Positions 6,263 through 15,346 of a stretch of DNA of 24,269 bases are shown one piece after another (position 1 is the first letter of the stretch; every line of letters begins with the position of its first letter). The position numbers and the translations under genes were made by a program. The stretch is from a virus, in IMG/VR virus record IMGVR_UViG_3300036770_005011, positions 1 to 24,269 of that record; one strand, 5' to 3'. The notes beneath the pieces were generated by a model that saw only the letters and a list, made by a program, of their open reading frames with translations, was not told where the DNA came from and made no database searches.

Positions 6263-8296
6263 TTACACGGAAAACTTAGTGCTGTGATATAATAAGCTTG
6301 CTGAATATGTATCTAATTGATGCTCGGCAGCCATTTCTTGAATAGAATTTAGTATTCCTAGTTTATCTAATGCAGTAGGATCATTTAATACAGAAGATGC
6401 AGTTTTAGGCCAATCTTTAAACTCAGTTCCAGTTATGATTGCTTCAGTTATACCTGTTACTAATTTTTTCTGTTCTGCACTTAATGATTTCTTATTATAT
6501 TTCTTTTTTAGCCCCGCTTCAACTAAACCATTAAGTGTTTTTGATTCATCCATAACTTTTGCAATAGCGTTTTTAGCAAAGACAGACGCCTTAGTTGTTC
6601 CTTTTGGACGACCGGCTGTATTTGGTGTTTGATTTTTAACTGGAGCTGCGCCAGTTGGCATACCTGGAATTGGAGGTGGTATCATTGGAACACCACCAAC
6701 AATTGGATTGTAATAACCTTGTTCTCTTTGTTGAACAAATTTTTGTTGAGCAGCAGCTAGTTCTTCGGAAGTAGGATAAATACCTGTTTCAATAACCTTA
6801 ATACCTTCTTCTGGAGGAAGAATACCAAGTTCCATCATTCTAGTCACAACACGATTAAATTGAGTTTCATCTTTTATTGAAACTTCTTCAAATCTAGCTT
6901 TGGGACATTTACCTTTAAATCCTAGATTTTTAAATATACCTTCAATTTCTGGTTGTAGAAAATCATTTATAAAAGCGTTTCTTGATTCTTTTAATCTTTC
7001 AAAGAATACTTGAGCTTTAACAGTAGTATTAGCAAACTTTTCAGAGCCAATTAAAATATTTTGCAAACCTTCTTTAATATCTTCATTAACAATACGATAT
7101 TTTTCATATCCTAATACTTTATTCATATCAGGAATAATAAATTCTGCTTTTGTTGTATAATCTGCAACAAGTACGCGACCAACTGATTGGTTATTTAACA
7201 AGCTTTGCATGGCTTTAATGTTTTTATGATTAATTCCACCTTTGCTTGGTTCAGTACCTAAAGTAATTAATAGAATTACATTCTCAATCGTTCTACAAAT
7301 AGCTTGATCGATTTTTTTCATCTCAAGCTTAAAGTTAATATCATCTAAAACTGGAAAACCAAACGGAATAGAAAATGGCTCGTAATCTTGCTTTTTATAG
7401 AATGAAGCAATAACATTTGTTGGATCTAATTGAATCTTCAAACCATCACGCGCCCATTGACCATTCTTGATTTTATCTTTTGTTTGCTCATCCAATTGAT
7501 CAAAGATCATTTTATCATGATCATTCTTAGGTGTTCTTAATCTTTCTAATTCGTATTCAGACAAAATCTTTTGATACAACATCTGTTTCCATGAGCTTGT
7601 TCTATTTACAGTAACATAATATGGATTTAATAATGTATAAGAAACAGGTATTTGATTTTTTACATCGTAATTACTTGGATAAGGTAATAATGAAACATCT
7701 GTTGTATAAGATTGACCATCGTATGTAGCATAAGATTCTAAAATCTTTTGAAAATCATTTATATCAAACTTAGCGTTTATTTTATAAAAGAAAACATTAC
7801 CACTTCTGTAATATTCGCGGAAATACTGATCTTTAATTCCCCAAATCTTTATATACTTCATCCATTTTGTGAAAAAGTCTCTTGCTTTTTGGCTTCCACC
7901 TTCTAAATATATTTCAGCGTTAGCAAACTCAGACATAATATCAACAGCGTTTCTGAAAATAGCTACATTTGCATAAGCTTTTTGACATAATTCAATTGCA
8001 TCGCGAATATTATAACCATTAATAGAAGTTTCGAAAGGCAATAAACCTTCTCGAATATTACCATAACGATAAATTTTTGGCCCTACATAAGCTAAATTAC
8101 GACGAATACCTGTAGGATTATCTGTATTTTGTGATCTTTCGTAAGAAGCTTTAGCATCATGATTATAAAAGGGCTCACCAACCAAAGTAGGTTCAGAATA
8201 ATCTCTAATTAAATCTTCTAATGGAGCCGATTGATCTTCTGTTCCTTTAGAAAATTTGCTCCAATATTCTGACTTCTTTGTATATTTACGGCTCAT
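6263..8296 (-). CDS. Portal protein, T4 gp20-like
   Basis: 677 residues. The N-terminal region (LAYVGPKIYRYGNIREGLLP, then helices with AIFRNAVDIMSEFANAEIYL and a YREYYRSGNVFFY-type segment) follows the layout of T4-type portals, and position between terminase and protease-scaffold is the T4 order. Portals form the dodecameric ring at one capsid vertex through which the terminase pumps DNA. After residue about 530 there is an extra C-terminal part: a Pro-rich linker (GGVPMIPPPIPGMPTGAAP), a basic GRPKGTTK segment and a helical tail, making it longer than T4 gp20 (524). GTGTAA at 8313-8308 lies 11 bases before the ATG. Gap to the next gene is 11 bases. Confidence 0.85.
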   Translation of the reverse strand: MSRKYTKKSEYWSKFSKGTEDQSAPLEDLIRDYSEPTLVGEPFYNHDAKASYERSQNTDNPTGIRRNLAYVGPKIYRYGNIREGLLPFETSINGYNIRDAIELCQKAYANVAIFRNAVDIMSEFANAEIYLEGGSQKARDFFTKWMKYIKIWGIKDQYFREYYRSGNVFFYKINAKFDINDFQKILESYATYDGQSYTTDVSLLPYPSNYDVKNQIPVSYTLLNPYYVTVNRTSSWKQMLYQKILSEYELERLRTPKNDHDKMIFDQLDEQTKDKIKNGQWARDGLKIQLDPTNVIASFYKKQDYEPFSIPFGFPVLDDINFKLEMKKIDQAICRTIENVILLITLGTEPSKGGINHKNIKAMQSLLNNQSVGRVLVADYTTKAEFIIPDMNKVLGYEKYRIVNEDIKEGLQNILIGSEKFANTTVKAQVFFERLKESRNAFINDFLQPEIEGIFKNLGFKGKCPKARFEEVSIKDETQFNRVVTRMMELGILPPEEGIKVIETGIYPTSEELAAAQQKFVQQREQGYYNPIVGGVPMIPPPIPGMPTGAAPVKNQTPNTAGRPKGTTKASVFAKNAIAKVMDESKTLNGLVEAGLKKKYNKKSLSAEQKKLVTGITEAIITGTEFKDWPKTASSVLNDPTALDKLGILNSIQEMAAEHQLDTYSASLLYHSTKFSV

Positions 8297-8348
8297 GGTA
8301 TAAATAGTTACACATTGTAACTTTAAAAGTGACTTTTAAACATTAATT

Positions 8349-11300
8349 TTATGCAATAAATAACGGCTCAAAAGTTTCCATAACATTATCGACTTGAGTA
8401 TTTTCCATATCAAAATAAATTTTTGCTAACCAATTACCTAATACTAAAGCTGAATAACTATCTTTTCTAGGTTTATCTGGACCTGTTTTACGTTTTAAAT
8501 TAGCTGGTAAATCAAAATTCTGTAAACCTTGAGCAGAAGTAGTAATTTGTATTAGTGCGCATTCTGTTTTAGTTAACAAAATCATATCAGTTAAATGCTC
8601 AACAAAATCAATCATTTTAGCTTCTTCGTTTTCTTTTTCTGAATCTAATGAATTAGAAAATTTTAAATTAGTAATGCCAATTCTTCTTTTAGTTTGCGCT
8701 CTGAAATTGTCATCAATTGCTCTGCTGCCAAAGAAAATACGACGATGATCAAAATTAGCTTGTAACATTTCATTCGCTAAACGTATCCAAGAAGAAGTTG
8801 GCTTTCTTAAAAATACATACTTATATTCTGATTTGTTATATTCCATTTTAGCAGAAAACAAGTTTTGGGCATATTCTTCAGGCCGCTCAAATTCTGTTGT
8901 AATTGATTTTAGATTAATTTTAGCGTCTTTGAAAAGTTCACTTTCATTGCAAGAATTCATAAACTGAACGCCACCGTTATAATCCATACATATTGCAACA
9001 ACATTGAAGTTTTGAAGTATATATAAAAAGTATTTAATATGGTCTTTTAATGATGAACCAGATAAAGCATAAGAATGGACAAGAGTTGATATTTGTTTTT
9101 CTCTATTTATCTTTAATACTTGAATCGCGAAATCGTCAGAAGATTCGGTTTCTGACCAAGAAGGGTCAACAGAAACTATATATTCATCTTCTGCATGACC
9201 CGCTACTTCAATTGACGGCAATTCACCATCAGGTATAGTACAAAGAGCCATTTTAGAAATTTTAAAATAACCAGAACTATCATCTGTAAATTGTGCTCCG
9301 AATTCTCTTAAAAACTGAGATTCACTCATCGTTGCTTTCGCTTGATTGATCAAATTTTGATCATATAATTGTGTCGGCGCACAATCATAAGAAAACTGCA
9401 TAACACAACGTCTAGTAGTATCTTTTGTTTTTGGATTAAAAATTAAATTTTCATACTGCTCATACAACTTATATAAATATTCAAATTTAAAAGATGCAGA
9501 AGATAATGCAATTAATTTATTATTAGGCCACTGATATCGATCTTCTTCTTTCATCTCGTCTTTTTCAATCAATTGTGTTTCGAGATTATAAAGCTCTTCT
9601 CTTTGTGTTGGATTTTGCACAACGGACAAGAACGGAACAATAACTTCATTATAAATACGTTCTGGCATCAATAAAAACTCGTCAATGATAATACGATGAA
9701 AGCGAAAACCGCGAAGCTTTTCACCATCGCCTAAAGGTAATGCTCGTATTCTGCTTTTACCGATTTCCATTACCCATTCATCATTACTTTTAGATACATG
9801 AGTAATACATTGTTTTAATAAATAAGCTTCTGGTTTTGCAGCAATATCTTCAATCTTTTTAAATATCATTTTAGACTGACGAAAACTGCGGCTCAAAATT
9901 CCTATCTCAACACCTTGATTAAATATCGCATCTAATGCTGCAAATATGCCACACGTATATGAATTATGATTTATAAATCCATCTGACATATAGCAATGTT
10001 CATTTGCTACTTGCAAATCTACGGTCTCATTAAGAGATTCTTCTTTTATTTTTACAAAATCAAAAAATAGATTTTCATCTAATAAATTATTTATTTTGTT
10101 TGAAGTTTCTAAATCAACAAAGTTTGCTAGATTTTTAGCAAGAGTCCGATTTGTTTTTTTTCTAAATGGCAATTTGATCTGCTGATTTTTATTTTTTTTG
10201 CAAATTGATTTTTTATTATATTTTGAAATTAAATATTCTCCAATAAAAGGAATCGTATTAGAAAATTGCCCATCAATATATTTTGCGGCATTAATTATAT
10301 TTAATTTTTCTTGTTTTCTATTTATTAAAAAACCAATAGAATCCTTAAATATTTTTATATTTTCATAAGTGCTTAATAAGATTGTCCAAGCTTTATTGCA
10401 AATATATTTTTTTCCTGAAAAATTAGACTCACCACCTTTAAAAGAAATTTTTGTAGTTGAATCTATTCCAAATATTAAAAGCAAAGTTCTGACTTGTTTA
10501 ATTAATTCATAAGACGTACTCGTAAAACCAATCTTTGCGCCATTAGAATTTCTACGTTTAGCTGATATTGAAGCGTAACCATCTGTATCAAATAAACCTT
10601 TTAATAGATTTGATGCGCTATCTTTCGAACAGTTTAAAAGTTTATAAGGAATTATTTTATTAACTGCTTTTTTTCCTACTTCAAAACCACAAAATTCAAG
10701 AAATTTTTGCAAAGACTTATTAGAAATAGTAAAGCTTTGGGCTTTATTGTTCTTTTTTTGATAAATTTTTAAATTAAGATTTAATTTATCACAAAAGTAC
10801 ATTAAGAAATTTTTTATTTCTATATCTTCGCTTGTGATTTGAATTATTTTATTTGTAAAACAGCCATCACCAATAAAAATTCCAAAAAAGTAATACCAAT
10901 CTTTTAACGATATTTTTAGTGGATCAATTACAACTTGATCAAATCTTTCTTTTTCAATAGAAAATCCTGCGAATATATTGATTTGATTACTGAAAAAACC
11001 ATTCTTACGCATTATAATACAATCTCCAATTGAAAGATCTTTAGCAAACTTCCATTCTTGTTCTAGATTTTTATTCAATATCAAAATTCTGTGATAATCT
11101 AGACCCTCAGATTCATAACCTTTATCTGTTGTTATCTTATATGTCTTTTGCTTTTTATTAACAGTTTTACCTTCCACTAATTGCATAGAATTTTTAGCAA
11201 GAACATAATCTCCAATTTGAACATCTATTGCTTTTTTAATTCCGTTATTTGTAAAAATTAAAGAATTTTTATTAGTACATTTACTTAAACCACGACTCCA

Positions 11301-11531
11301 TACCGCCAAAAAATAATCGCTTTCCAACATGCCTTTAATAGCCATATGTTGAAAAGGAAATAATTTAACTCCAGTAATCAAATCAGTTGAGAATGTAATA
11401 TTGTTTCTTAAAAACTGATAAAATAACAACTTAGCTTCTTTTTCTTCCATGAATCCTTCTTTTTGAAGAAGTTCTTCATTCGAAATTAAATAATTTTTTT
11501 TATTTTTTTGGCTCCCACATTCCCAGCTCAT
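8349..11531 (-). CDS. Terminase large subunit (gp17-like) interrupted by an intein
   Basis: 1060 residues; 621 after removal of the intein (residues 85-523), close to T4 gp17 (610). The DNA-packaging ATPase is split inside its P-loop: WSRGLSK before the intein and SYTCG after it give SRGLSKS once joined. Walker B is RIIIDEF with Asp617-Glu618; a coupling-type motif LIALSSAS follows (about 673-680). The C-terminal nuclease has SVDPSW (Asp789), CMDYNG (Asp850) and KDSYSALVLGNWL (Asp1024, aligning in style with the DDLVMSLVIFGWL of T4 gp17). The protein packages DNA through the portal and cuts concatemers. The start at 11531 overlaps the upstream gene by 32 bases; an alternative is Met28 (ATG at 11450), which has AAGGA just upstream. 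Confidence 0.93.
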   Translation of the reverse strand: MSWECGSQKNKKNYLISNEELLQKEGFMEEKEAKLLFYQFLRNNITFSTDLITGVKLFPFQHMAIKGMLESDYFLAVWSRGLSKCTNKNSLIFTNNGIKKAIDVQIGDYVLAKNSMQLVEGKTVNKKQKTYKITTDKGYESEGLDYHRILILNKNLEQEWKFAKDLSIGDCIIMRKNGFFSNQINIFAGFSIEKERFDQVVIDPLKISLKDWYYFFGIFIGDGCFTNKIIQITSEDIEIKNFLMYFCDKLNLNLKIYQKKNNKAQSFTISNKSLQKFLEFCGFEVGKKAVNKIIPYKLLNCSKDSASNLLKGLFDTDGYASISAKRRNSNGAKIGFTSTSYELIKQVRTLLLIFGIDSTTKISFKGGESNFSGKKYICNKAWTILLSTYENIKIFKDSIGFLINRKQEKLNIINAAKYIDGQFSNTIPFIGEYLISKYNKKSICKKNKNQQIKLPFRKKTNRTLAKNLANFVDLETSNKINNLLDENLFFDFVKIKEESLNETVDLQVANEHCYMSDGFINHNSYTCGIFAALDAIFNQGVEIGILSRSFRQSKMIFKKIEDIAAKPEAYLLKQCITHVSKSNDEWVMEIGKSRIRALPLGDGEKLRGFRFHRIIIDEFLLMPERIYNEVIVPFLSVVQNPTQREELYNLETQLIEKDEMKEEDRYQWPNNKLIALSSASFKFEYLYKLYEQYENLIFNPKTKDTTRRCVMQFSYDCAPTQLYDQNLINQAKATMSESQFLREFGAQFTDDSSGYFKISKMALCTIPDGELPSIEVAGHAEDEYIVSVDPSWSETESSDDFAIQVLKINREKQISTLVHSYALSGSSLKDHIKYFLYILQNFNVVAICMDYNGGVQFMNSCNESELFKDAKINLKSITTEFERPEEYAQNLFSAKMEYNKSEYKYVFLRKPTSSWIRLANEMLQANFDHRRIFFGSRAIDDNFRAQTKRRIGITNLKFSNSLDSEKENEEAKMIDFVEHLTDMILLTKTECALIQITTSAQGLQNFDLPANLKRKTGPDKPRKDSYSALVLGNWLAKIYFDMENTQVDNVMETFEPLFIA
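9963..11279 (-). mobile_element. Intein with LAGLIDADG endonuclease in the terminase P-loop
   Basis: 439 codons in frame within terL. It begins with Cys85 (CTNKNSLIF), has a block B-like LDYHRIL with the expected histidine (His147), two LAGLIDADG motifs (FGIFIGDGCF about 216-225 and LKGLFDTDGYAS about 310-321), a block F-like VDLQVANEHCYMSDGFI, and ends INHN before Ser524. Cys at the first position, His-Asn at the end and Ser at +1 are the canonical residues for protein splicing. The insertion point is the ATP-binding loop, so an unspliced precursor could not be active. It is intact by eye and as AT-rich as its host gene or slightly more. Confidence 0.95.
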
Positions 11532-12432
11532 AGTCTAAAAAATATTGTATGTCTACTTGCCATAACTTATTACCATGATATAAAAGTTTCGGTATAATAT
11601 CTAAAGATTTTTCGCGATTACCTGTAAATATGAATTGAATATGTCTAGCATATTTATGAGTTAAATAACGCATATTGTGAAAAACATATTCTAAACTAGT
11701 TCTGCGATTATATTTTTTATGATTGTATTTAATATCATTTATAGTAGATTCGATAACTACAAATAAATAACTATTTAATCCTACTGCTTTTTCTATCTCT
11801 CTTTCAAATCTACTTAATCCAGAAGCCATTGTTCCTAGAAAATCAGATTCACTTTTTCTATCAACAAAAGTATAACTATATGTATTATTTTCTAATAAAT
11901 AATCGCCAACATATAATTTTTCAATACGCGAATTAGCAAATTCTAATGGCATTTGTTCTCTAGTATCAATTAAAATAGTCGCATTCTGCAAATCAACATT
12001 ATTAAAATCTGATATTATATTTTTATTAAATACTGGTTCTTTATTCAATTCTTTGCAAAATGTATTATATGAACCGAAATGTTTTTTTATTATATTAATT
12101 GGTGGCAATGCTAATGTTTTAATTTCGTTATGAAATGGCGCATAAGAGTAATTCTTTTCTTTAATACGTTCAGAAATTATTTCTAAACATTTAGATTTAA
12201 CAATTTCTTGAGGCTGAGATCTCTCCCATTGCAAAAATTCATTTAAATCAATGAATTCTGTCTTGAAATAATCTTTTTTATTTAAATAAGGTATTTGTCT
12301 TTTATAAAACAGAGAATACCTCGGATAATGAGTACAATAATATTCTGCTTGATATATATTGTGTTTTTTTAAATGCGCGTGAAATGATTTATCATTATCA
12401 AACTTTTCATTACATATTTTACATTCTGTCAT
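11500..12432 (-). CDS. ERCC4/XPF-type nuclease with N-terminal C2H2 zinc finger
   Basis: 310 residues. Residues 4-24 form a classical C2H2 finger (Cys4, Cys7, His20, His24). Residues about 84-125 (ending KKHFGSYNTFCKELN) resemble the short helical repeat often attached to homing endonucleases. From about 150 an ERCC4 nuclease core is seen: ILIDTREQ (Asp156, Arg158, Glu159), VGDYLL (Asp177) and FVDRKSESD (Asp191-Arg-Lys, Asp197), the last a variant of the family's ERKxxxD with Asp in place of Glu. Such cores cut DNA at branched or flap structures. It overlaps the gene upstream by 4 bases and terL by 32, so it belongs to the packaging operon. It could act in branch removal before packaging or be a domesticated homing nuclease. 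Confidence 0.75.
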   Translation of the reverse strand: MTECKICNEKFDNDKSFHAHLKKHNIYQAEYYCTHYPRYSLFYKRQIPYLNKKDYFKTEFIDLNEFLQWERSQPQEIVKSKCLEIISERIKEKNYSYAPFHNEIKTLALPPINIIKKHFGSYNTFCKELNKEPVFNKNIISDFNNVDLQNATILIDTREQMPLEFANSRIEKLYVGDYLLENNTYSYTFVDRKSESDFLGTMASGLSRFEREIEKAVGLNSYLFVVIESTINDIKYNHKKYNRRTSLEYVFHNMRYLTHKYARHIQFIFTGNREKSLDIIPKLLYHGNKLWQVDIQYFLDYELGMWEPKK

Positions 12433-13499
12433 ATAGCATCTTCTTTAGAAATGCCTAAAATTCTAGCTTTCCAAGAAGACATATTTTCGAGTTTATTCGC
12501 TTCTTCTTTAATAACTTGTTTTTGCATTTCAGCTATTTTAATCATCATCTTTCTCTCATTTTCATCTTGAAATAATTCTACAAGATTAATGATAGAAGCA
12601 TTTTTTTGTTGATGTTGTTCAACTCTTCTTGAACGTTCGCCGTTAAGCTTTTGAATAGATTTATCTATGCGTTGTGCGCATTGATTATATTCTTCGCTAA
12701 TGGTCTTTAGAATTTCAGTTAAACGAATTGTAAGATCTTTTTGATCTTGAGTATCGTTAAACATTTCATTAACTTTATTTTTCTTAATATCTATTTGTCG
12801 CAAATTAATATAATCCATGCAAACATTAATATATAAATTAATTTCATCAATTGTTAAATCAGGTTTATCCCATACCGATCTTACGAATTCTGCCTCAAAC
12901 AATTCCTTATCTGTGGAGCTGGTATAAGAATCATAATTACCAACAAAGCGCGGACTAGCTAAATAAGTCAATAATTTATCCATATACTTTCTATGCTGCA
13001 AAGAAAGTTTCTCTTCACTTAAGTCTTGACCGCACCATCTATTTACTTTATTAATAACTGTTTTAATAGAACGCGGCACAGAATAGCGCTCATTAACACC
13101 TGATTCGTTATCTACTAAAAACTCAGGATATTTTTCTTTTACATATTTATGAACAGCGCGATATTCTGGAGTAATAAATATATTTAAATTTTGAACTCCT
13201 TGAAACTTTTCATTAAATAAAAGTTCTGTAATTTGTTTTGGAGTTATTCCTGTTTTTATATTCTGATCAATGAACTCATATTGAGTAGAACTAAGAATAT
13301 CAGTTGTTACTGCTTTAGGTTTATCTTTTTTACCTGCAAGAAATCCACTGTTTACTAAATAATCTCTCACTTCTTTTGCTTCTTTAGATCGACCAGTTAG
13401 ATCCTGTCGATTATGAAGCATGTTTGCGATTAAAACATAATCATTATATCCTTGTTCAATTTTTTGTGCGATAAATTTAGTTTGTTCTTCGTTTAACAT
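12429..13499 (-). CDS. Unidentified helical protein; possible small terminase subunit
   Basis: 356 residues. I do not recognise the family. Two helix-turn-helix-like N-terminal segments can be suspected (LNEEQTKFIAQKIEQGYNDY and YEFIDQNIKTGITPKQITEL, about 80 residues apart and similar in layout: end of helix, 'I..G', then a helix). The C-terminal third is highly charged and likely coiled coil (about 255-345). A DNA-binding N-terminus plus coiled coil, and the position just upstream of the nuclease and terL, would suit a small terminase (T4 gp16 role), but this is inference from context. Its stop overlaps the next start (ATGA, 4 bases), so the two are translationally coupled. Confidence 0.45.
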   Translation of the reverse strand: MLNEEQTKFIAQKIEQGYNDYVLIANMLHNRQDLTGRSKEAKEVRDYLVNSGFLAGKKDKPKAVTTDILSSTQYEFIDQNIKTGITPKQITELLFNEKFQGVQNLNIFITPEYRAVHKYVKEKYPEFLVDNESGVNERYSVPRSIKTVINKVNRWCGQDLSEEKLSLQHRKYMDKLLTYLASPRFVGNYDSYTSSTDKELFEAEFVRSVWDKPDLTIDEINLYINVCMDYINLRQIDIKKNKVNEMFNDTQDQKDLTIRLTEILKTISEEYNQCAQRIDKSIQKLNGERSRRVEQHQQKNASIINLVELFQDENERKMMIKIAEMQKQVIKEEANKLENMSSWKARILGISKEDAI

Positions 13500-13500
13500 A

Positions 13501-14217
13501 TTATTCGTTAAATATATCGTTTTCCCCTAAAAGAGATTGGGCTTTTAAAAACAACATCTTTTTTAAATTTTTTATTTGCTTATAACCCGCTTTTCTTCCT
13601 TTTTCTGAAGTTTTAAATTTTAGTATTTTAGCGACTTGATCATCAGTTAAATTATCAATAAAAAACATTTTATAAATAAAAAAATGTTTATCGCTAAGAT
13701 GATTTTTCATAAGATCATGCAATTTATATTCAGCATCTAAATAATCATGATCTCTTGTAGATTCAAAAGCAAAATGATAATTTTTATGATTTTCTAAACT
13801 AACTGTCATTTTTACATCATATGCGCTTTTCTTAACTTTTTCCCATTTAGCATATAATGGGCATTCATCACACTGTTTTCTGCTTTTTGTAAAACCACAT
13901 GAAAATTCATCTCCTGATTCGCCGCCGATATTTTGATTAAATGGACAAGATAAACAAGGACGTGCAAAAGATGTATAATTATTACGTATTATATTTTTGA
14001 TTTGATTAGTAACTATACGATTAATCCAAGGTTCAATAGGTCTAGATTGATCCCATAAATGCCATTTTCTATATATATGCAATTTAATAATTTGCTCAAT
14101 ATCTTCAAAGTCAAACCAAGTGATTGCTTTTAGCTTCCATTTGTTTCGGCGTTTCTTGATGACTTTATCAATTGTTTCATACATTTCCTCAAATTTTTTT
14201 TTATTGCTGCGTTTCAT
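13501..14217 (-). CDS. Phage sigma factor (gp55-like role) with inserted cysteine cluster
   Basis: 238 residues. Residues about 34-80 (WFDFEDIEQIIKLHIYRKWH...PIEPWINRIVTNQIKNIIRNN) have the sigma-70 region 2 pattern: an acidic D-E-IEQ helix for core binding and -10 recognition, then an aromatic/Trp helix. Residues about 172-228 (LTDDQVAKILKFK... then a basic helix) look like region 4. Between them are five cysteines, Cys88, Cys91, Cys107, Cys116 and Cys119 (CLSC...C...CDEC), probably a metal site. Small phage sigma factors such as T4 gp55 direct late transcription; that would fit its place beside head genes. The start overlaps the zinc-ribbon gene by 17 bases. The promoter it reads is not known. 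Confidence 0.75.
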   Translation of the reverse strand: MKRSNKKKFEEMYETIDKVIKKRRNKWKLKAITWFDFEDIEQIIKLHIYRKWHLWDQSRPIEPWINRIVTNQIKNIIRNNYTSFARPCLSCPFNQNIGGESGDEFSCGFTKSRKQCDECPLYAKWEKVKKSAYDVKMTVSLENHKNYHFAFESTRDHDYLDAEYKLHDLMKNHLSDKHFFIYKMFFIDNLTDDQVAKILKFKTSEKGRKAGYKQIKNLKKMLFLKAQSLLGENDIFNE

Positions 14218-14587
14218 CTATGTCTTTGGGATTTCTAGAAGGCCGACATTCAGATAATGACTGTTTAAGATATTCTTCCCTAGAAGGTATTTTAAAATCA
14301 CTATTAAGATTATAATTCATGCGTTCAGAGGAAGGTGGAACGCTTATAATTTCTGAAACAGAATATTTACTTTTTGATTTTTCTATTTCATAACTTAATC
14401 TATTTGGTTTAACAAATGTTGTTGGCAAACCATCTTCATCGTATTCAGGTGAACGAACTGAAGGTTTCTTGATTTGCTGTTGATTACTATGCAAAGCAGA
14501 AGCGCCAATTTGATTGCCACAATTGAAACAAAACTTAGCGCCCAAATTATTTTTAGTACCACAACTGGTACAATAAATATTTCCCAT
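14201..14587 (-). CDS. Zinc-ribbon protein with disordered tail
   Basis: 128 residues. Residues 6-23 form a zinc ribbon: CTSCGTKNNLGAKFCFNCG with Cys6, Cys9, Cys20 and Cys23. The remaining 100 residues are polar, rich in Ser, Pro, Glu and Lys, probably disordered with short binding motifs. It overlaps the sigma factor gene by 17 bases, so the two products may work together, for instance as adaptor for RNA polymerase or coactivator. That is only a guess from position. No wider family is recognised. A short inverted repeat lies directly before its start codon. Confidence 0.7.
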   Translation of the reverse strand: MGNIYCTSCGTKNNLGAKFCFNCGNQIGASALHSNQQQIKKPSVRSPEYDEDGLPTTFVKPNRLSYEIEKSKSKYSVSEIISVPPSSERMNYNLNSDFKIPSREEYLKQSLSECRPSRNPKDIDETQQ

Positions 14588-14588
14588 A

Positions 14589-14613
14589 CACCTATTATAT
14601 TAGTGTATAGGTG
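14589..14613. repeat. Short inverted repeat just before the zinc-ribbon gene
   Basis: CACCTAT (14589-14595) and ATAGGTG (14607-14613) are perfect inverted copies 11 bases apart. The element spans the phoH stop codon (14600-14602) and ends 2 bases before the ATG at 14587 of the zinc-ribbon gene. In RNA it could form a hairpin near the start codon; as DNA it could be an operator. It has no T-run and is not a terminator. Confidence 0.4.
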
Positions 14614-15346
14614 GTTTATCTAATTTCTTTAATGTATGTATAATATATTTCAATATTTCACTACGCAAAATATCTTCTTCATTAAATTCAAAACAAAAAA
14701 TACCTTTATCACGACTTTCATCATTATTAAAGATATCATATATTTTCATGAAACCTGATTTATTTCCAACATCAGATTGCATAGAATCGCCGCAAATAAA
14801 CATTTTTGTATTTTCACCGATACGTGTTATCGCTGTTATTAATTCTTTAGTTGAAAAATTTTGACATTCATCAATCAGAACAATCATATCTTTCCAAGTA
14901 GCGCCTCTAAGAAAATTAACAGGTAAAGCTTCAATTAGTTTTTGCTGCTCAAGATATTTTGTTTGATTTAAAGGAATCAACTCATCCAATTTATCATATA
15001 AAGGTATCATAAATGGATTAAACTTTTCATCAACAGTTCCAGGTAAAGCTCCTAATGCTCTTTCTCCAGATTCAGCTATTGTACGAATATATTTAATTTC
15101 AGAATGTGCTCCAGTATTAAATAAGTGAAGAGCACAATAAACACTAATGAAACTTTTAGCCGATCCTGCGGGTCCATTTATAAATATTATTTTTGTATTT
15201 TTATCGAATGCCTTTGTTACGATGTTTTTTTGTTTTTCTGTTAATTTGAAATCTTTGATGTTTAATTTTATATGCTTGAAGAAATTATCTTCTACGCTTT
15301 CATCGATTTCGTGTTTGATATGTTTTTTCTTTTTTTTACTAGACAT
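14600..15346 (-). CDS. phoH: PhoH-like ATPase
   Basis: 248 residues. Walker A is GPAGSAKS (58-65), Walker B is VLIDECQNF with Asp159-Glu160, and FICGDSMQSD follows, all characteristic of the PhoH family (P-loop ATPases with an RNA-helicase-like core). The N-terminus is very lysine-rich. PhoH is a common phage auxiliary gene, often used as a phage marker in water samples; its real job in infection is unclear, with phosphate stress and RNA metabolism both proposed. The gene is divergent from the glycosyltransferase at 15373, with 26 bases between start codons, and reads toward the sigma factor and packaging genes. Confidence 0.92.
   Translation of the reverse strand: MSSKKKKKHIKHEIDESVEDNFFKHIKLNIKDFKLTEKQKNIVTKAFDKNTKIIFINGPAGSAKSFISVYCALHLFNTGAHSEIKYIRTIAESGERALGALPGTVDEKFNPFMIPLYDKLDELIPLNQTKYLEQQKLIEALPVNFLRGATWKDMIVLIDECQNFSTKELITAITRIGENTKMFICGDSMQSDVGNKSGFMKIYDIFNNDESRDKGIFCFEFNEEDILRSEILKYIIHTLKKLDKPPIH

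Noticed and set aside
8299-8306. Exact T4 late promoter core TATAAATA
   Set aside because: It is on the plus strand just upstream of the portal start, so it would read away from that gene and back along terminase-side sequence; a single copy in AT-rich DNA is likely chance.
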